This document shows positions 33,392 through 41,801 of a DNA stretch of 64,000 nt, one piece after another. Where the stretch lies: positions 1 through 64,000 of the forward strand of contig NZ_JAUNHI010000010.1 of NCBI RefSeq assembly GCF_030524025.1, in the 5' to 3' direction. The DNA is from Actinomyces sp. Lineage in GTDB: Bacteria > Actinomycetota > Actinomycetes > Actinomycetales > Actinomycetaceae. Numbering within the stretch: the first letter of the stretch is position 1; each line of letters opens with the position of its first letter. The notes under the pieces were generated by a model. The model saw nothing but the letters and a program-made list of their open reading frames with translations. It had not been told where the DNA came from and searched no databases. A program made the position numbers and the translations under genes.

Positions 33392-34456
33392 TCAGCTCCC
33401 CGTGCCCGGGCCGCTGGCCACCCCGGCGTTGCCCGCCTCGTCGGCGGACAGGGACCTGGCGGCGTCGTCGACGGCGGCGATGCGTCCGGCGACCCGGTCG
33501 AGCCGCGAGGCGAGCCGCTCGTCATAGCGGGCCAGGGCCCCGGCGCTGATCGTCGCGCGCACCCGGGCGCGCTCGGCCTCGACGTCGAAATGCGCCTCGG
33601 GCCAGGAGATCTCGAGCTCGGCCAGGGTGCGCAGGACCAGCTCGGTGACCGCCAGGCGCGCGTACCACTTGCGGTCCGCCGGGATGACGTACCAGGGGGC
33701 GTCGTCGAAGGACGTGGCGCGCAGCATCCGCTGGTAGACGGCGTGGTAGTCGAACCACTTCTCGCGGGTGTCCATGTCCGAGGTGGCGTACTTCCAGTGC
33801 TTGTCGGGCCGGTCGACCCGCTCGAGCAGCCGCAGGCCCTGCTCGTCGTAGGAGATCATGAGCGCCACCTTGATGACAGCGGTGCCCGCCGCCATGAGCT
33901 CGCGCTCGAAGTCGTGGATCTGCTCGATCCGGGCGGTCAAGGAGGCGTCGTCGAGCTGACCGGACACGGACGGAACGAGAATGTCCTCGTAGTGGGAACG
34001 GTCGAAGAAGCCGATGATCCCCGCGGGCGGGACCGCCTTGCGGATCCGCCACAGGAAGTCGTGGCTGCGCTCCTCGGCGGTGGGCGCCTTGAAGGCGGTC
34101 AGGCGCACCCCCTGCGGGTCCACCAGGCCCATGACATGGCGCGCCAGCCCGCCCTTGCCGGCGGTGTCCAGCCCCTGGGCCACGACAAGGAGCCGCCGGG
34201 GCGAGCCTTCGGTTGCGGCCGCGAAGAGCCGCTCCTGGAGCGAGGCGAGCAACGGGGTGATCGAGGAGGTGTAGGCCAGGGCCCGCTCCTCGCCTCCCGT
34301 CCATCCCGGGGTCGAGGCCTGGTCGAGGGAGGCGAGTTGAAGATCCGGGCCCACCCGCAGTGCCTGGCGAGGGTCGACGTCCCAGGCCTGGCGCTGGTGG
34401 GAGCCGGTCGACGCCGCGTTCTTCCTCGATGAGCCTTTCGCGCGCTTGGGTGCCAT
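33392..34456 (-). CDS. ppk2: Polyphosphate kinase 2 (PPK2 family)
   Basis: The 354-residue enzyme transfers phosphate between polyphosphate and nucleotides in the cytoplasm. Walker A is VAQGLDTAGKGG (about 90–101), the Walker B/lid region has GIIGFFDRSHYEDILVP (about 150–166), and WFDYHAVYQRM and DAPWYVIPADRKWYARL (about 235–280) are family marks. The N-terminus is basic (MAPKRAKGSSRKN) and the C-terminus has a variable charged tail. Most members favour making GTP or ATP from polyphosphate, though direction cannot be read from sequence. GGAGAGGG lies upstream of the ATG. It complements ppx at 4952–5932 in polyphosphate turnover. Confidence 0.93.
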   Translation of the reverse strand: MAPKRAKGSSRKNAASTGSHQRQAWDVDPRQALRVGPDLQLASLDQASTPGWTGGEERALAYTSSITPLLASLQERLFAAATEGSPRRLLVVAQGLDTAGKGGLARHVMGLVDPQGVRLTAFKAPTAEERSHDFLWRIRKAVPPAGIIGFFDRSHYEDILVPSVSGQLDDASLTARIEQIHDFERELMAAGTAVIKVALMISYDEQGLRLLERVDRPDKHWKYATSDMDTREKWFDYHAVYQRMLRATSFDDAPWYVIPADRKWYARLAVTELVLRTLAELEISWPEAHFDVEAERARVRATISAGALARYDERLASRLDRVAGRIAAVDDAARSLSADEAGNAGVASGPGTGS

Positions 34457-34654
34457 GCCCTCTCCTGCCCGTCCTGGCGTGGTCTGTCGGCGCCCCGACG
34501 CGTCGACGGCGGTGGTCCCCCGGGTAGGTTCATCCCGGTGGGTGAAGGGTAGCGCGGGAGGGTCGACGACGCCGGGGCATCGGCGGTGTCGGCCACGGAC
34601 TCGTGCGGCAGGAGCGAGCCGGCGGCGATACGGCTGGGCAGCCGGCCACGCCGT

Positions 34655-35362
34655 TCAGGAGGAGGCTGCCAGGACCGCCAGGTAGCAGGCCGTGCAGTGG
34701 CAGGCCCAGGCCAGGACCGTGCACACGTGGAAGATCTCGTGGAAGCCGAACCAGCGCGGCAGCGGGTCGGGGCGCCGGCGGGCGTAGACGACGGCGCCGA
34801 CCGTGTAGGTCACGCCCCCGGCCACGAGCAGGCACACGATGAGGGGACCGCCCGTCACCCAGAACTGGGGCAGGAACCAGATCGCCACCCAGCCCAGCAC
34901 GACGTACAGCGCGGTGGACAGCCACCGCGGCGCCCCGGGCCACACCAGCGAGGTGGTGATGCCCAGCGCGGCGCCGCCCCACACGATCCCCAGCACGAGC
35001 CGTGCGGTCCCGCCGTCGAGCAGCGCCACGGACAGGGGCGTGTAGGTCCCGGCGATGAGCAGGTAGATCGTGGCGTGGTCCACCCGACGCAGCACGGCGG
35101 TCACCGCGGCGGGGAAGTGCCCGTTGGAGATGTGGTAGACCCCCGAGTTGGCGAAGAGCAGCAGCGAGGAGGCCAGGTAGGCGGCGCAGGCCCAGGTGAG
35201 TGCGGCTCCCGGGGCCAGGACGGTGAGCACGATGCAGGCCGCCAGTGCCAGGGGGGCAGTCGCGGCGTGGATCCAGCCGCGCAGCCTGGGCTTGACGGCG
35301 CGGACCAGGCCGGTGCCGGCCGAGACCGCCGCGGCCGGTCGAGCGGCAGCGCGTGGGGGCAT
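34655..35362 (-). CDS. Hemolysin III / PAQR family membrane protein
   Basis: The 235-residue protein has seven predicted helices and the PAQR-family ligand residues. These are the SSLLLFANSGVYHI and HIS region (about 75–90), RRVDHATIYLLIAGTYTP (about 102–119, with the conserved Asp-His), and the C-terminal FGFHEIFHVCTVLAWACHC (about 210–228). The His/Asp set forms a zinc site in PAQR receptors and is linked to membrane-fluidity control in bacteria (TrhA). The name hemolysin III is historical. ATG 35362 has AGGAGG only 3 nt upstream, so ATG 35374 is an equally possible start. It diverges from uppS across a region with repeated TTACG/CGTAGG sites. Confidence 0.88.
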   Translation of the reverse strand: MPPRAAARPAAAVSAGTGLVRAVKPRLRGWIHAATAPLALAACIVLTVLAPGAALTWACAAYLASSLLLFANSGVYHISNGHFPAAVTAVLRRVDHATIYLLIAGTYTPLSVALLDGGTARLVLGIVWGGAALGITTSLVWPGAPRWLSTALYVVLGWVAIWFLPQFWVTGGPLIVCLLVAGGVTYTVGAVVYARRRPDPLPRWFGFHEIFHVCTVLAWACHCTACYLAVLAASS

Positions 35363-35430
35363 GGGCCTCCTCATCAATGACGTGGGCCCGGTCGTGGCGC
35401 CCGACGGCGCCGGCGCGACCGAGCACCAAG

Positions 35431-35467
35431 CAACTTACGCCGTCGTAGGTTACGCCACCGTAGGTTG
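35431..35467. promoter_or_regulatory. Tandem TetR-like operator between hemolysin III and uppS genes
   Basis: CAACTTACG (35431–35439) mirrors CGTAGGTTG (35459–35467), and a near-palindromic CGTAGGTTACG sits in the middle. Put another way, TTACGCCnnCGTAGG occurs twice in tandem. This suits two repressor dimers of the TetR type side by side. The nearer gene in distance is hemolysin III. Confidence 0.55.
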
Positions 35468-35588
35468 TTGTCCAAGGTGGGCGCGGTCCGTCCGACGCGA
35501 TAGCGTGGGTCACGGATCGATCCGGCGGGGACCCGGCGGCGCGAGACCGAGGAGCCGTACCGAGCACGCAGGAGGGTCGAGGACAGCC

Positions 35589-36410
35589 ATGGCAGGGGAC
35601 AGCCTCGTCTACGAGCTCTATGAGCGCCGGCTCGCCGCACAGCTCGAGCCCGGGCGGGCGCCCGAGCACGTCGGTGTCATCCTCGACGGTAACCGGCGCT
35701 GGGCCCGCACCATGGGTATCGGGACCGCTCAGGGCCACAAGCGCGGGGCGGATAAGATCGAGGAGTTCCTCACCTGGGCAGATGACGCCGGGGTGCGGGT
35801 CGTCACCCTGTGGCTGCTGAGCACCGACAATCTCTCGCGGGACCCCGCCGAGCTCTCCCCGCTGCTCGACATCATCGCTCACGCCGTCGACGAGCTGGCG
35901 GCCGCCGGCAGGTGGCGGCTGCGGCTCGTCGGGGCCGTCAACCTCCTGCCCGTCCCCGTGGCCGAGCGCCTGCGCACGGCCGTGGCCTCGACGGCCGCCC
36001 CCGAACCGGTCGATCCGCCCGGGCGCCCCACGAACGGGCAGGACCCCGAGCCCGAGGCGGACACGCGGATGCAGGTCAATGTCGCGGTCGGCTACGGCGG
36101 CCGCCAGGAGATCGCCGACGCGGTGCGCGACCTCCTGCGCGAGCGCGCCGCGGCGGGCGACAGCATCATGGAGGTGGCCGAGACCCTGTCCGAGGAGGAC
36201 ATCACCGCCCACCTCTACACCAAGGGCCAGCCCGACCCGGACCTGGTCATCCGCACCTCGGGGGAGCAGCGGCTCTCGGGCTTCCTGCTGTGGCAGTCGG
36301 TGCACTCGGAGTTCTACTTCTGCGAGGTCTACTGGCCGGCCTTCCGGCGCATCGACTTCCTGCGGGCGCTGCGCGACTATGCCCGCAGGGAGCGCCGGCT
36401 GGGCAGGTAG
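35589..36410 (+). CDS. uppS: Isoprenyl transferase (undecaprenyl diphosphate synthase family)
   Basis: The 273-residue cis-prenyltransferase builds the polyprenyl diphosphate carrier for wall synthesis. The catalytic Asp and substrate Arg lie in GVILDGNRRWAR (about 33–44), TLWLLSTDNLSR (about 76–87) is conserved, and DLVIRTSGEQRLSGFLLWQ (about 222–240) holds the diphosphate-binding Arg. FYFCEVYWPAFRRIDF follows. An unusual Pro/Glu-rich insert (about 134–158, EPVDPPGRPTNGQDPEPEAD) splits the fold before MQVNVAVGYGGR. ATG 35589 follows GAGGAC. The next gene downstream was once a phoH, the usual partner in actinobacteria. Confidence 0.93.
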   Translation: MAGDSLVYELYERRLAAQLEPGRAPEHVGVILDGNRRWARTMGIGTAQGHKRGADKIEEFLTWADDAGVRVVTLWLLSTDNLSRDPAELSPLLDIIAHAVDELAAAGRWRLRLVGAVNLLPVPVAERLRTAVASTAAPEPVDPPGRPTNGQDPEPEADTRMQVNVAVGYGGRQEIADAVRDLLRERAAAGDSIMEVAETLSEEDITAHLYTKGQPDPDLVIRTSGEQRLSGFLLWQSVHSEFYFCEVYWPAFRRIDFLRALRDYARRERRLGR

Positions 36411-36715
36411 GGCGACGCGGCGGCCGCGCTCAGCCAGGACGGCGGCACGCTGCGCGTCGAGCTCGAGGGCGATGAGCAGGCGCTGCCGAGCGGCATGCGG
36501 ATGGGGGACAACGACTCCCGGCTGCTGTCGGTGGCGGTGTCGCTGGCGGGCCAGGGCGGTGAGGTCGTCGTGGTGTCCAAGGCTTCCTGCCCGGGGACAC
36601 CGAGGAGAAGATGGCGCCCTGGGCGGAGGCGGTCTTCGACACCCTGGGCTCGGTGGTGCGCTCGGAGATCGCCGAGCTCGTCACGAGGATGCTCGACGAG
36701 GTGCCGCTCTCCTGA
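36411..36715 (+). pseudogene. Remnant of a PhoH family gene
   Basis: Right after the uppS stop, one frame reads LSQDGGTLRVELEGDEQALP and MGDNDSRLLSVAVSLAGQGG followed by EVVVVSK. This is the end of the N-terminal PIN-like domain of PhoH (YlaK type), where the next residues should be DLPMR. Instead, near 36587 the coding switches frame to FLPGDTEEKMAPWAEAVFDT, then LGSVVRSEIAELV, which matches the far C-terminal part of PhoH, ending at the TGA 36713–36715. Several hundred codons, including the Walker motifs, are missing. A single internal deletion with a frame change explains it. There is no start codon of its own. Confidence 0.75.
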
Positions 36716-36763
36716 CCTTGAGATCGGGACATATGGCACCTCGAGATCGGGACATATGGCTCG
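36716..36763 (+). repeat. Two units of the 23-bp dispersed repeat
   Basis: TTGAGATCGGGACATATGGC and CTCGAGATCGGGACATATGG start 23 bp apart (GAGATC at 36720 and 36743). They directly follow the stop of the phoH remnant and face the 3' end of the sugar kinase gene. Confidence 0.9.
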
Positions 36764-36798
36764 GGCCTGGCCCGCCGGGCCAGGCCCGAGCGGGACGC

Positions 36799-37746
36799 TC
36801 AGCCCTCGAGCTCGGCGCGGGTGGGCGGGTTGGCCCCCGCCCGTGAGACGGTGATATCGGCGACGGCGGCCGCGTGGCGCACGACCCGCTCGAGGGCCTC
36901 GGCGTCGATGGCGTGCAGCGCCTCGCGACGGTCGGCGCCCACGAGTCCCTCGGACCACAGCCCGTCCTCGAGGCCGCCCATGAAGGAGTCGCCGGCGCCC
37001 ACCGTGTCGGCCACGACGACGTCGGGGCTGGCCGGCACCTCGAGGCGCAGCCCCGAGGAGGTCAGGGCCAGGGCCCCGTGCTTGCCCCGGGTGACCACGA
37101 CCACGGCGGGGCCGGAGGCGAGCCAGCCGCGCAGGACCTCCTCGACGTCGGCCTGCTCCCCGTAGAGCCAGGAGATGTCCTCGTCGGAGCACTTGACAAG
37201 GTCGGACAGGGCGATGAGGCGCTCGACGGTGGTGCGGGCGGTCTCCGGGGCGCCCATGAGCTGGGGGCGGGCATTGGGGTCGTAGCAGATCGTTGAGACG
37301 GGTCGGAAGTCGGTGAGCACCCGCTCGACGGTCGTGGCACCCGGCTCGAGGATGGCGGCGATCGAGCCGGTGTGGACGAGCAGCGGCGCCTCATTGCCCT
37401 CGACGGGGGAGGGGTAGGGCGGGTTCCAGTCGAGGTCGAACAGGTAGGTGGCCGCCCGGTCCTCCCCGATGGTCGCCTCGGCGGTCGAGGTGCGGTCGGC
37501 GCCGTCGGAGCCCGGGGTCAGGCGCACGCCCGAGGCCTCGAGGTGGGAGCGCACGGCCAGGCCGCGCGGGTCGGTGCCGATCCAGCAGTCGAGCCAGGCC
37601 TCGCGGCCCAGCCGGCACAGCCCGAGGGCGACGTTGGCGGGCGAGCCGCCGGGGATGTCGCGGGGCGGCTGGCCGGGGTGGATGACGACGTCGACGAGGG
37701 CCTCGCCGATGACGAGGGCGGTGCCGTGGGGGCCGGGTGCGGTCAT
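36799..37746 (-). CDS. PfkB family carbohydrate kinase (fructokinase-like)
   Basis: The 315-residue kinase has the ribokinase-fold sugar-binding motif DIPGGSPANVALGLCRLG (about 30–47) and the PfkB signature 2 ADTVGAGDSFMGGL (about 249–262), whose Asp is the catalytic base. Between them, HTGSIAAILEPGA and YDPNARPQLM suit bacterial fructokinases, but the exact sugar cannot be read off. AAGGAG precedes ATG 37746. It lies 60 bp downstream of xseB in the same direction and may be read from the xse transcript as well as its own. No sugar transporter gene is next to it. Confidence 0.88.
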   Translation of the reverse strand: MTAPGPHGTALVIGEALVDVVIHPGQPPRDIPGGSPANVALGLCRLGREAWLDCWIGTDPRGLAVRSHLEASGVRLTPGSDGADRTSTAEATIGEDRAATYLFDLDWNPPYPSPVEGNEAPLLVHTGSIAAILEPGATTVERVLTDFRPVSTICYDPNARPQLMGAPETARTTVERLIALSDLVKCSDEDISWLYGEQADVEEVLRGWLASGPAVVVVTRGKHGALALTSSGLRLEVPASPDVVVADTVGAGDSFMGGLEDGLWSEGLVGADRREALHAIDAEALERVVRHAAAVADITVSRAGANPPTRAELEG

Positions 37747-37806
37747 GGTGAGGGCTCCTTGATCTGGACGTGCCGGTGAGGGAGGCAGGACTGCGGGCGG
37801 ACAGGA

Positions 37807-38061
37807 TCAGGACGGGACGTCGTCGCGCTCGGCGACGGCGGCCAGGCGGGTGCGGGCGTCGTCGAGCCAGGACTGGCAGCGGGCGGCCAGGGCCTCGCCG
37901 CGCTCCCACAGGGTCAGCGCCTCCTCGAGGGGGACCTGTCCCGCCTCGAGACGCTGGACGACGCCGACCAGCTCCTCGCGGGCTCGCTCGTAAGGCATGG
38001 AGGCGACGTCGGCGTTGGCGTCGCCCGGGCCGGAGGGCTCGGCGGGGGAGGACAGGCTCAT
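37807..38061 (-). CDS. xseB: Exodeoxyribonuclease VII small subunit
   Basis: The 84-residue protein carries the XseB core PYERAREELVGVVQRLEAGQ (about 23–42) and VPLEEALTLWERGEALAARCQ (in two parts; about 43–63). Several copies bind one XseA to form exonuclease VII, which degrades single-stranded DNA. The first 22 residues are Ser/Pro/Asp-rich and variable. ATG 38061 has AAGAAT 7 nt upstream and no ribosome site, so it may be leaderless and not only read from xseA, 99 bp upstream. Confidence 0.93.
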   Translation of the reverse strand: MSLSSPAEPSGPGDANADVASMPYERAREELVGVVQRLEAGQVPLEEALTLWERGEALAARCQSWLDDARTRLAAVAERDDVPS

Positions 38062-38159
38062 GGCCACGATTCTTGCACGCGCACGGCCCGGCGGACCCGG
38101 CCTCGAGGTGACCAACCGCTGGTTCTCGCGCCGGCACGCGGCGGCCGCGGGAGTGCTCC

Positions 38160-39485
38160 TCAAGGGGCGGGCTTCGTGGCGCCGACGACCTGGGCGACAA
38201 GCCGCCCCGAGGCGAGCACCCCCTCGAGGAGGTCGCCCTTCTTGACCTGGTCGGCACCGGTGACCACCGAGCCGCCCGGCAGCCGCAGGATGGCGTAGCC
38301 GCGGTCGAGCACGCCCTGGGGGGACAGGGCCGCCAGGCGCGCCCGCTCGGCCCGCAGGTCGGCGGCCGCCAGGGACAGCGAGGTGTCCAGGGCGCGGCGC
38401 AGGCGCTCGCGGGCGGCGTCGAGCTCGGTGAACTTGTCGCGCACGATGAGCGTGGGGTCGGTCATGACGGGGCGGGCGCGCACCTGGTCCAGGCCGCGCT
38501 GCTCGGACTCCAGCCGGGTGGACAGCACCGAGCGCATGCGTGCGCGGGCCCCCGCCAGGCCTGCGGTCTCCTCGGCCAGGTCGGGGACGATCCGGCGGGC
38601 CGCGTCCGTGGGGGTCGAGGCGCGGTAGTCCGCGACGAGGTCGAGCAGCGGGCTGTCGGACTCGTGGCCGATGGCCGAGACCAGGGGCGTGCGTGCCGCC
38701 GCCGCGGCCCGCACGAGGCCCTCGTCGCTGAAGGGCAGCAGGTCCTCGACCGCCCCGCCGCCCCGGGCGATGACGATGACGTCGATGGTGGGGTCGGCGT
38801 CGAGCTCGCGCAGGGCCGCCGTCACCTCCTGGACCGCCTGGGCGCCTTGGACGGCGACCTCGCGGACCTCGATGGGCAGGCCCGGCCAGCGCAGCCGGGC
38901 GTTGACGATGACGTCGTCCTTGGCCTTGGCGTTGCGCCCGCACACGAGCCCGACACGACGGGGCAGGAAGGGCAGGAGCTGTTTGCGGTCGGCCTCGAAC
39001 AGGCCCTCGGCCGCCAGGACGCGGCGCAGCTGCTCGATGCGGGCCAGGAGGCTGCCGACCCCGACGGGCCGGATGTCGTCGGCGCGCAGGTCGAGGCTGC
39101 CGCGCTTGGTCCAGAAGCGGGGCTTGGCGCGCACGACGACGCGCGCCCCCTCGGTGAGCGGGGAGCCGGTGCGGGCCTCGATGGCGGCCAGCTCGCGGGT
39201 GAAGACGGACACCGACATGGAGAAGTCGGCCTCGGTGTCCCGCAGGGTGAGGTACTGCATCCCCGAGCCCGGGCGGCGGTTGAACTGGACGACCTGGCCC
39301 TCGACCCACACGTGGGTCATCTTGTCGACGTACTGCTCGATCTTCGCCGACAGCAGCCGCAGCGGCCACGGGTTGTCGGGGGTGGTCTCCCGCGCCAGGC
39401 GGGCGGTCGAGGCCCGGGGGGCCGGGGCCGCCCCGGGGGAGTCGGTCGCCCGGGGGCCGGTGGTGCGCTCGGCGGGGTCTGTCAC
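38160..39485 (-). CDS. xseA: Exodeoxyribonuclease VII large subunit
   Basis: The 441-residue subunit has the N-terminal OB fold ([42 protein letters not shown] in parts; about 35–130). The catalytic domain follows with [37 protein letters not shown] (about 240–258) and [27 protein letters not shown] (within about 275–305). A helical C-terminus (about 310–400) then binds XseB. GTG 39485 is preferred: CACAGT lies 7 nt upstream and the arrangement is mirrored by ispH on the other strand. An in-frame start 39 nt further up would run through that promoter. Confidence 0.95.
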   Translation of the reverse strand: MTDPAERTTGPRATDSPGAAPAPRASTARLARETTPDNPWPLRLLSAKIEQYVDKMTHVWVEGQVVQFNRRPGSGMQYLTLRDTEADFSMSVSVFTRELAAIEARTGSPLTEGARVVVRAKPRFWTKRGSLDLRADDIRPVGVGSLLARIEQLRRVLAAEGLFEADRKQLLPFLPRRVGLVCGRNAKAKDDVIVNARLRWPGLPIEVREVAVQGAQAVQEVTAALRELDADPTIDVIVIARGGGAVEDLLPFSDEGLVRAAAAARTPLVSAIGHESDSPLLDLVADYRASTPTDAARRIVPDLAEETAGLAGARARMRSVLSTRLESEQRGLDQVRARPVMTDPTLIVRDKFTELDAARERLRRALDTSLSLAAADLRAERARLAALSPQGVLDRGYAILRLPGGSVVTGADQVKKGDLLEGVLASGRLVAQVVGATKPAP

Positions 39486-39550
39486 GTGCACCACTGTGCC
39501 ACGTCCGGGTATGGGTGCCCGCACCGCACTGTGGCACAGTGGTGGGCGTG
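39481..39550. promoter_or_regulatory. Mirror-image leaderless promoters of xseA and ispH
   Basis: GGCACAGTGGTG and CGTGAC occur on both strands (39481–39500 minus, 39531–39550 plus), forming 20-bp inverted repeats with two mismatches. CACAGT ends 7 nt before each GTG start. The inner CACTGTGGCACAGTG (39528–39542) is itself a near palindrome and may be an operator. Confidence 0.6.
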
Positions 39551-40684
39551 ACGAGCACAGACACCTCCGCGATCCCCACGGACGCAGCGGATGCAGTGAC
39601 GGCCGGGGGGGCAGTGGCCGCCGGGGACGCAGGGAGCCCAGCGGATGCCGCGCCGGCGGGAGTGGGCGAGGCCGCCCCGGCCGTGGGCAGGCGCATCCTC
39701 CTGGCCGCGCCGCGCGGGTACTGCGCCGGGGTCGACCGGGCGGTCGACGCCGTCGAGCAGGCCCTGGCCCACTACGGGGCGCCGATCTACGTGCGCAAGG
39801 AGATCGTCCACAACAAGTACGTCGTCGAGGCGCTGTCGCGGCGCGGGGCGGTCTTCGTCTCGGAGACCGACGAGGTGCCGCCGGGGGCGCGGGTGGTCTT
39901 CTCCGCCCACGGCGTGTCGCCGGCGGTCCACGCCCAGGCCGCTGCGCGCCAGCTGCAGACCATCGACGCGACCTGCCCGCTGGTGACCAAGGTGCACAAG
40001 CAGGCGATCCGCTTCGCCGCCGAGGACTACGACATCATTCTTGTGGGGCACACCGGCCACGAGGAGGTCGAGGGCACCCAGGGCGAGGCCCCGGAGCACA
40101 TTCAGGTGGTCAACGGTCCCCATGAGGTCGACCAGGTGGTCGTGCGCGACCCCGAGAAGGTCGTGTGGATCAGCCAGACGACGCTGAGTGTCGACGAGAC
40201 GCTGGAGACGGTGCGCCTCCTGCGCGAGCGTTTCCCGGCGATGGTCGACCCGCCCGGGGACGACATCTGCTACGCCACCCAGAACCGCCAGGCGGCGGTC
40301 AAGGTCCTGGCGCCCCAGGTCGATGTCATGGTGGTTGTGGGCTCCGGGAACTCCTCGAACTCGGTGCGTCTCAAGGAGGTGGCCCTTGAGGCCGGCGCTC
40401 CCGCGGCCTACCGGGTCGACTTTGCCCGCGAGCTCGAGGAGCACTGGTTCGACGGCGCGAGCACGGTGGGCCTGACCTCGGGGGCATCGGTTCCCGAGAT
40501 CCTTGTGCGTGAGGTGATCGACCGGCTCGGCGAGCTGGGCTTCGGTGAGGTCGAGGAGGTGCGCACGGCCACGGAGAGGATCTCCTTCTCTCTGCCCAAG
40601 AACCTGCGCGCCGATCTCAAGGCCGCGGGGGACCCGGCTGTCGGTCATGCCAGGCGCGAGCCCGCCCCCGACCACACCTGCTGA
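39548..40684 (+). CDS. ispH: 4-hydroxy-3-methylbut-2-enyl diphosphate reductase
   Basis: The 378-residue enzyme does the last step of the MEP pathway, making IPP and DMAPP that feed UppS. The three cluster cysteines lie in [11 protein letters not shown] (about 54–64), [11 protein letters not shown] (about 139–149) and [11 protein letters not shown] (about 238–248). [14 protein letters not shown] holds the catalytic His and Glu, and [11 protein letters not shown] is conserved. The first ~47 residues are an Ala/Asp/Gly-rich extension not seen in most homologues; a start further in would remove it, but GTG 39548 is fixed by the promoter spacing. It diverges from xseA, as in many bacteria. Confidence 0.95.
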   Translation: MTSTDTSAIPTDAADAVTAGGAVAAGDAGSPADAAPAGVGEAAPAVGRRILLAAPRGYCAGVDRAVDAVEQALAHYGAPIYVRKEIVHNKYVVEALSRRGAVFVSETDEVPPGARVVFSAHGVSPAVHAQAAARQLQTIDATCPLVTKVHKQAIRFAAEDYDIILVGHTGHEEVEGTQGEAPEHIQVVNGPHEVDQVVVRDPEKVVWISQTTLSVDETLETVRLLRERFPAMVDPPGDDICYATQNRQAAVKVLAPQVDVMVVVGSGNSSNSVRLKEVALEAGAPAAYRVDFARELEEHWFDGASTVGLTSGASVPEILVREVIDRLGELGFGEVEEVRTATERISFSLPKNLRADLKAAGDPAVGHARREPAPDHTC

Positions 40685-40708
40685 CCGCCGGCGGATCGCG
40701 TGCCGATC

Positions 40709-40738
40709 GTCGGCTGGTCGTGCGTCGGCTGGTCGTGC
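40709..40738 (+). repeat. 15-bp tandem repeat after ispH
   Basis: GTCGGCTGGTCGTGC is present twice in a row, 25 nt after the ispH stop, in the convergent gap to the next gene. Confidence 0.65.
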
Positions 40739-40799
40739 TGTCCGTCAGGCAGCTGGTCGCGGGCCCGTGACCAGCGGGGGCGGCGGGAGCCGGGCGGTG

Positions 40800-41510
40800 T
40801 CAGCTGGCGATGAGGCGGGTGAGGCGGGTGGCGTCGGCGCACACACGCTCGAAGGGCACGACCCACACCGGGCCGCTGGGGCCGGGGGTCTCGACGACGA
40901 GGTTGTCCGCCTTGAGGCAGTCGAGGCGGCTGGCGGTGTCGTCGCCCTGGGTCTGCCAGGTGGGCTCGGAGGCGGGGATGACGTAGCCGCCGAGGGTCGG
41001 GGAGGCCCAGCGCAGGAGGAGCACCCGGGCGCCCTCCCGGGAGGAGACGTCGGGGTTGGCCGCCAGGGAGGAGGCCACGCCCTTGGCGGAGCCAATGCCG
41101 ACGGCGGTGGCCAGCGCGCCGTAGGTGGTGCACAGCGCGGGGGTCTGCTCGGCGAGCTTGGCGATGGCGCGCGAGACGCGCTCGCGTGCGGAGGAGGCTG
41201 CGGCGGCGTCGGCGATGGCGCGCACCCGGGCACCGGTCAGGTGGGCGGTGCTGGCGAGTTCGGCCGAGCTCAGCCCTTGGGCGAGGCCGCTGAGAATGAG
41301 GGCGTCGCGCTCGTCACGCAGCGCCGCGAGCTGCTCCTGGAGACGCTCCTGCTCCCGCGCGAGCGCGCCCAGGCGCTCGACGACCTCGGAGGCGCCCTGC
41401 GGGGCCTGCGGGTGTGTGGCCGTGGCAGGAGCGCCGGCGAGGTTGCCGGACAGCTCGGGTTCGATGGCACCGCTCGTGGTGCTCGCTGTGCTCGCTGGAC
41501 TGGACGTCAT
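40800..41510 (-). CDS. Alkyltransferase-like (MGMT-fold) protein with coiled coil and helix-turn-helix
   Basis: The 236-residue protein is not a standard family member. After a Ser/Thr/Ala-rich start (1–40) comes a coiled coil (about 42–72, LGALAREQERLQEQLAALRD) and a helix-turn-helix-like stretch (GLSSAELASTAHLTGARVRA, about 78–97). The C-terminal half follows the DNA-binding domain of O6-alkylguanine transferases: TTYGALATAVGIGSAKGVAS, AANPDVS, then SPTLGGYVIPASE and LDCLKADNLVVETP. The active-site PCHR motif is missing, as in ATL proteins, which bind damaged DNA without repairing it. This reading rests on pattern likeness only. Residue 1 is ATG 41510; TATAAG about 45 nt upstream may be the -10. 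Confidence 0.55.
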   Translation of the reverse strand: MTSSPASTASTTSGAIEPELSGNLAGAPATATHPQAPQGASEVVERLGALAREQERLQEQLAALRDERDALILSGLAQGLSSAELASTAHLTGARVRAIADAAAASSARERVSRAIAKLAEQTPALCTTYGALATAVGIGSAKGVASSLAANPDVSSREGARVLLLRWASPTLGGYVIPASEPTWQTQGDDTASRLDCLKADNLVVETPGPSGPVWVVPFERVCADATRLTRLIAS

Positions 41511-41801
41511 TTGTTAGAAGACCTTCAGGGATCGTGATGGGGTACGGGTGCAACCTTATATCGAAGGAGGGCTGGGCGGTCGAACCGGCGCTAGGATCCG
41601 TGAAGATTCGCAGAATCGCACAGCGCGCGGCGCCCCGTGGATGTGGGGCGGATCAACTCCTGCACCTCCCTCGATGCCGTCATGCTAACCGCTGGCTGGC
41701 CGAAAGTCCCGCAATGTCGCGCCAAGACCTTTCGGCGGAGCGCCGCCGAAAAATCGTTACGCAACTGTGACCGGAGGCGTGTCGGGGGTCTTCAGTTTTC
41801 A
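41511..41801. other. Intergenic region of lower GC
   Basis: This 291-bp gap is clearly richer in A and T than its surroundings (TTATATCGAAGGAGG near 41554, GCCGAAAAATCG near 41745). It contains a small GATTC-GCA-GAATC palindrome at 41605–41617. Short open frames on the plus strand show no recognisable protein. It may be a promoter region or the relic of a lost gene. Confidence 0.4.
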
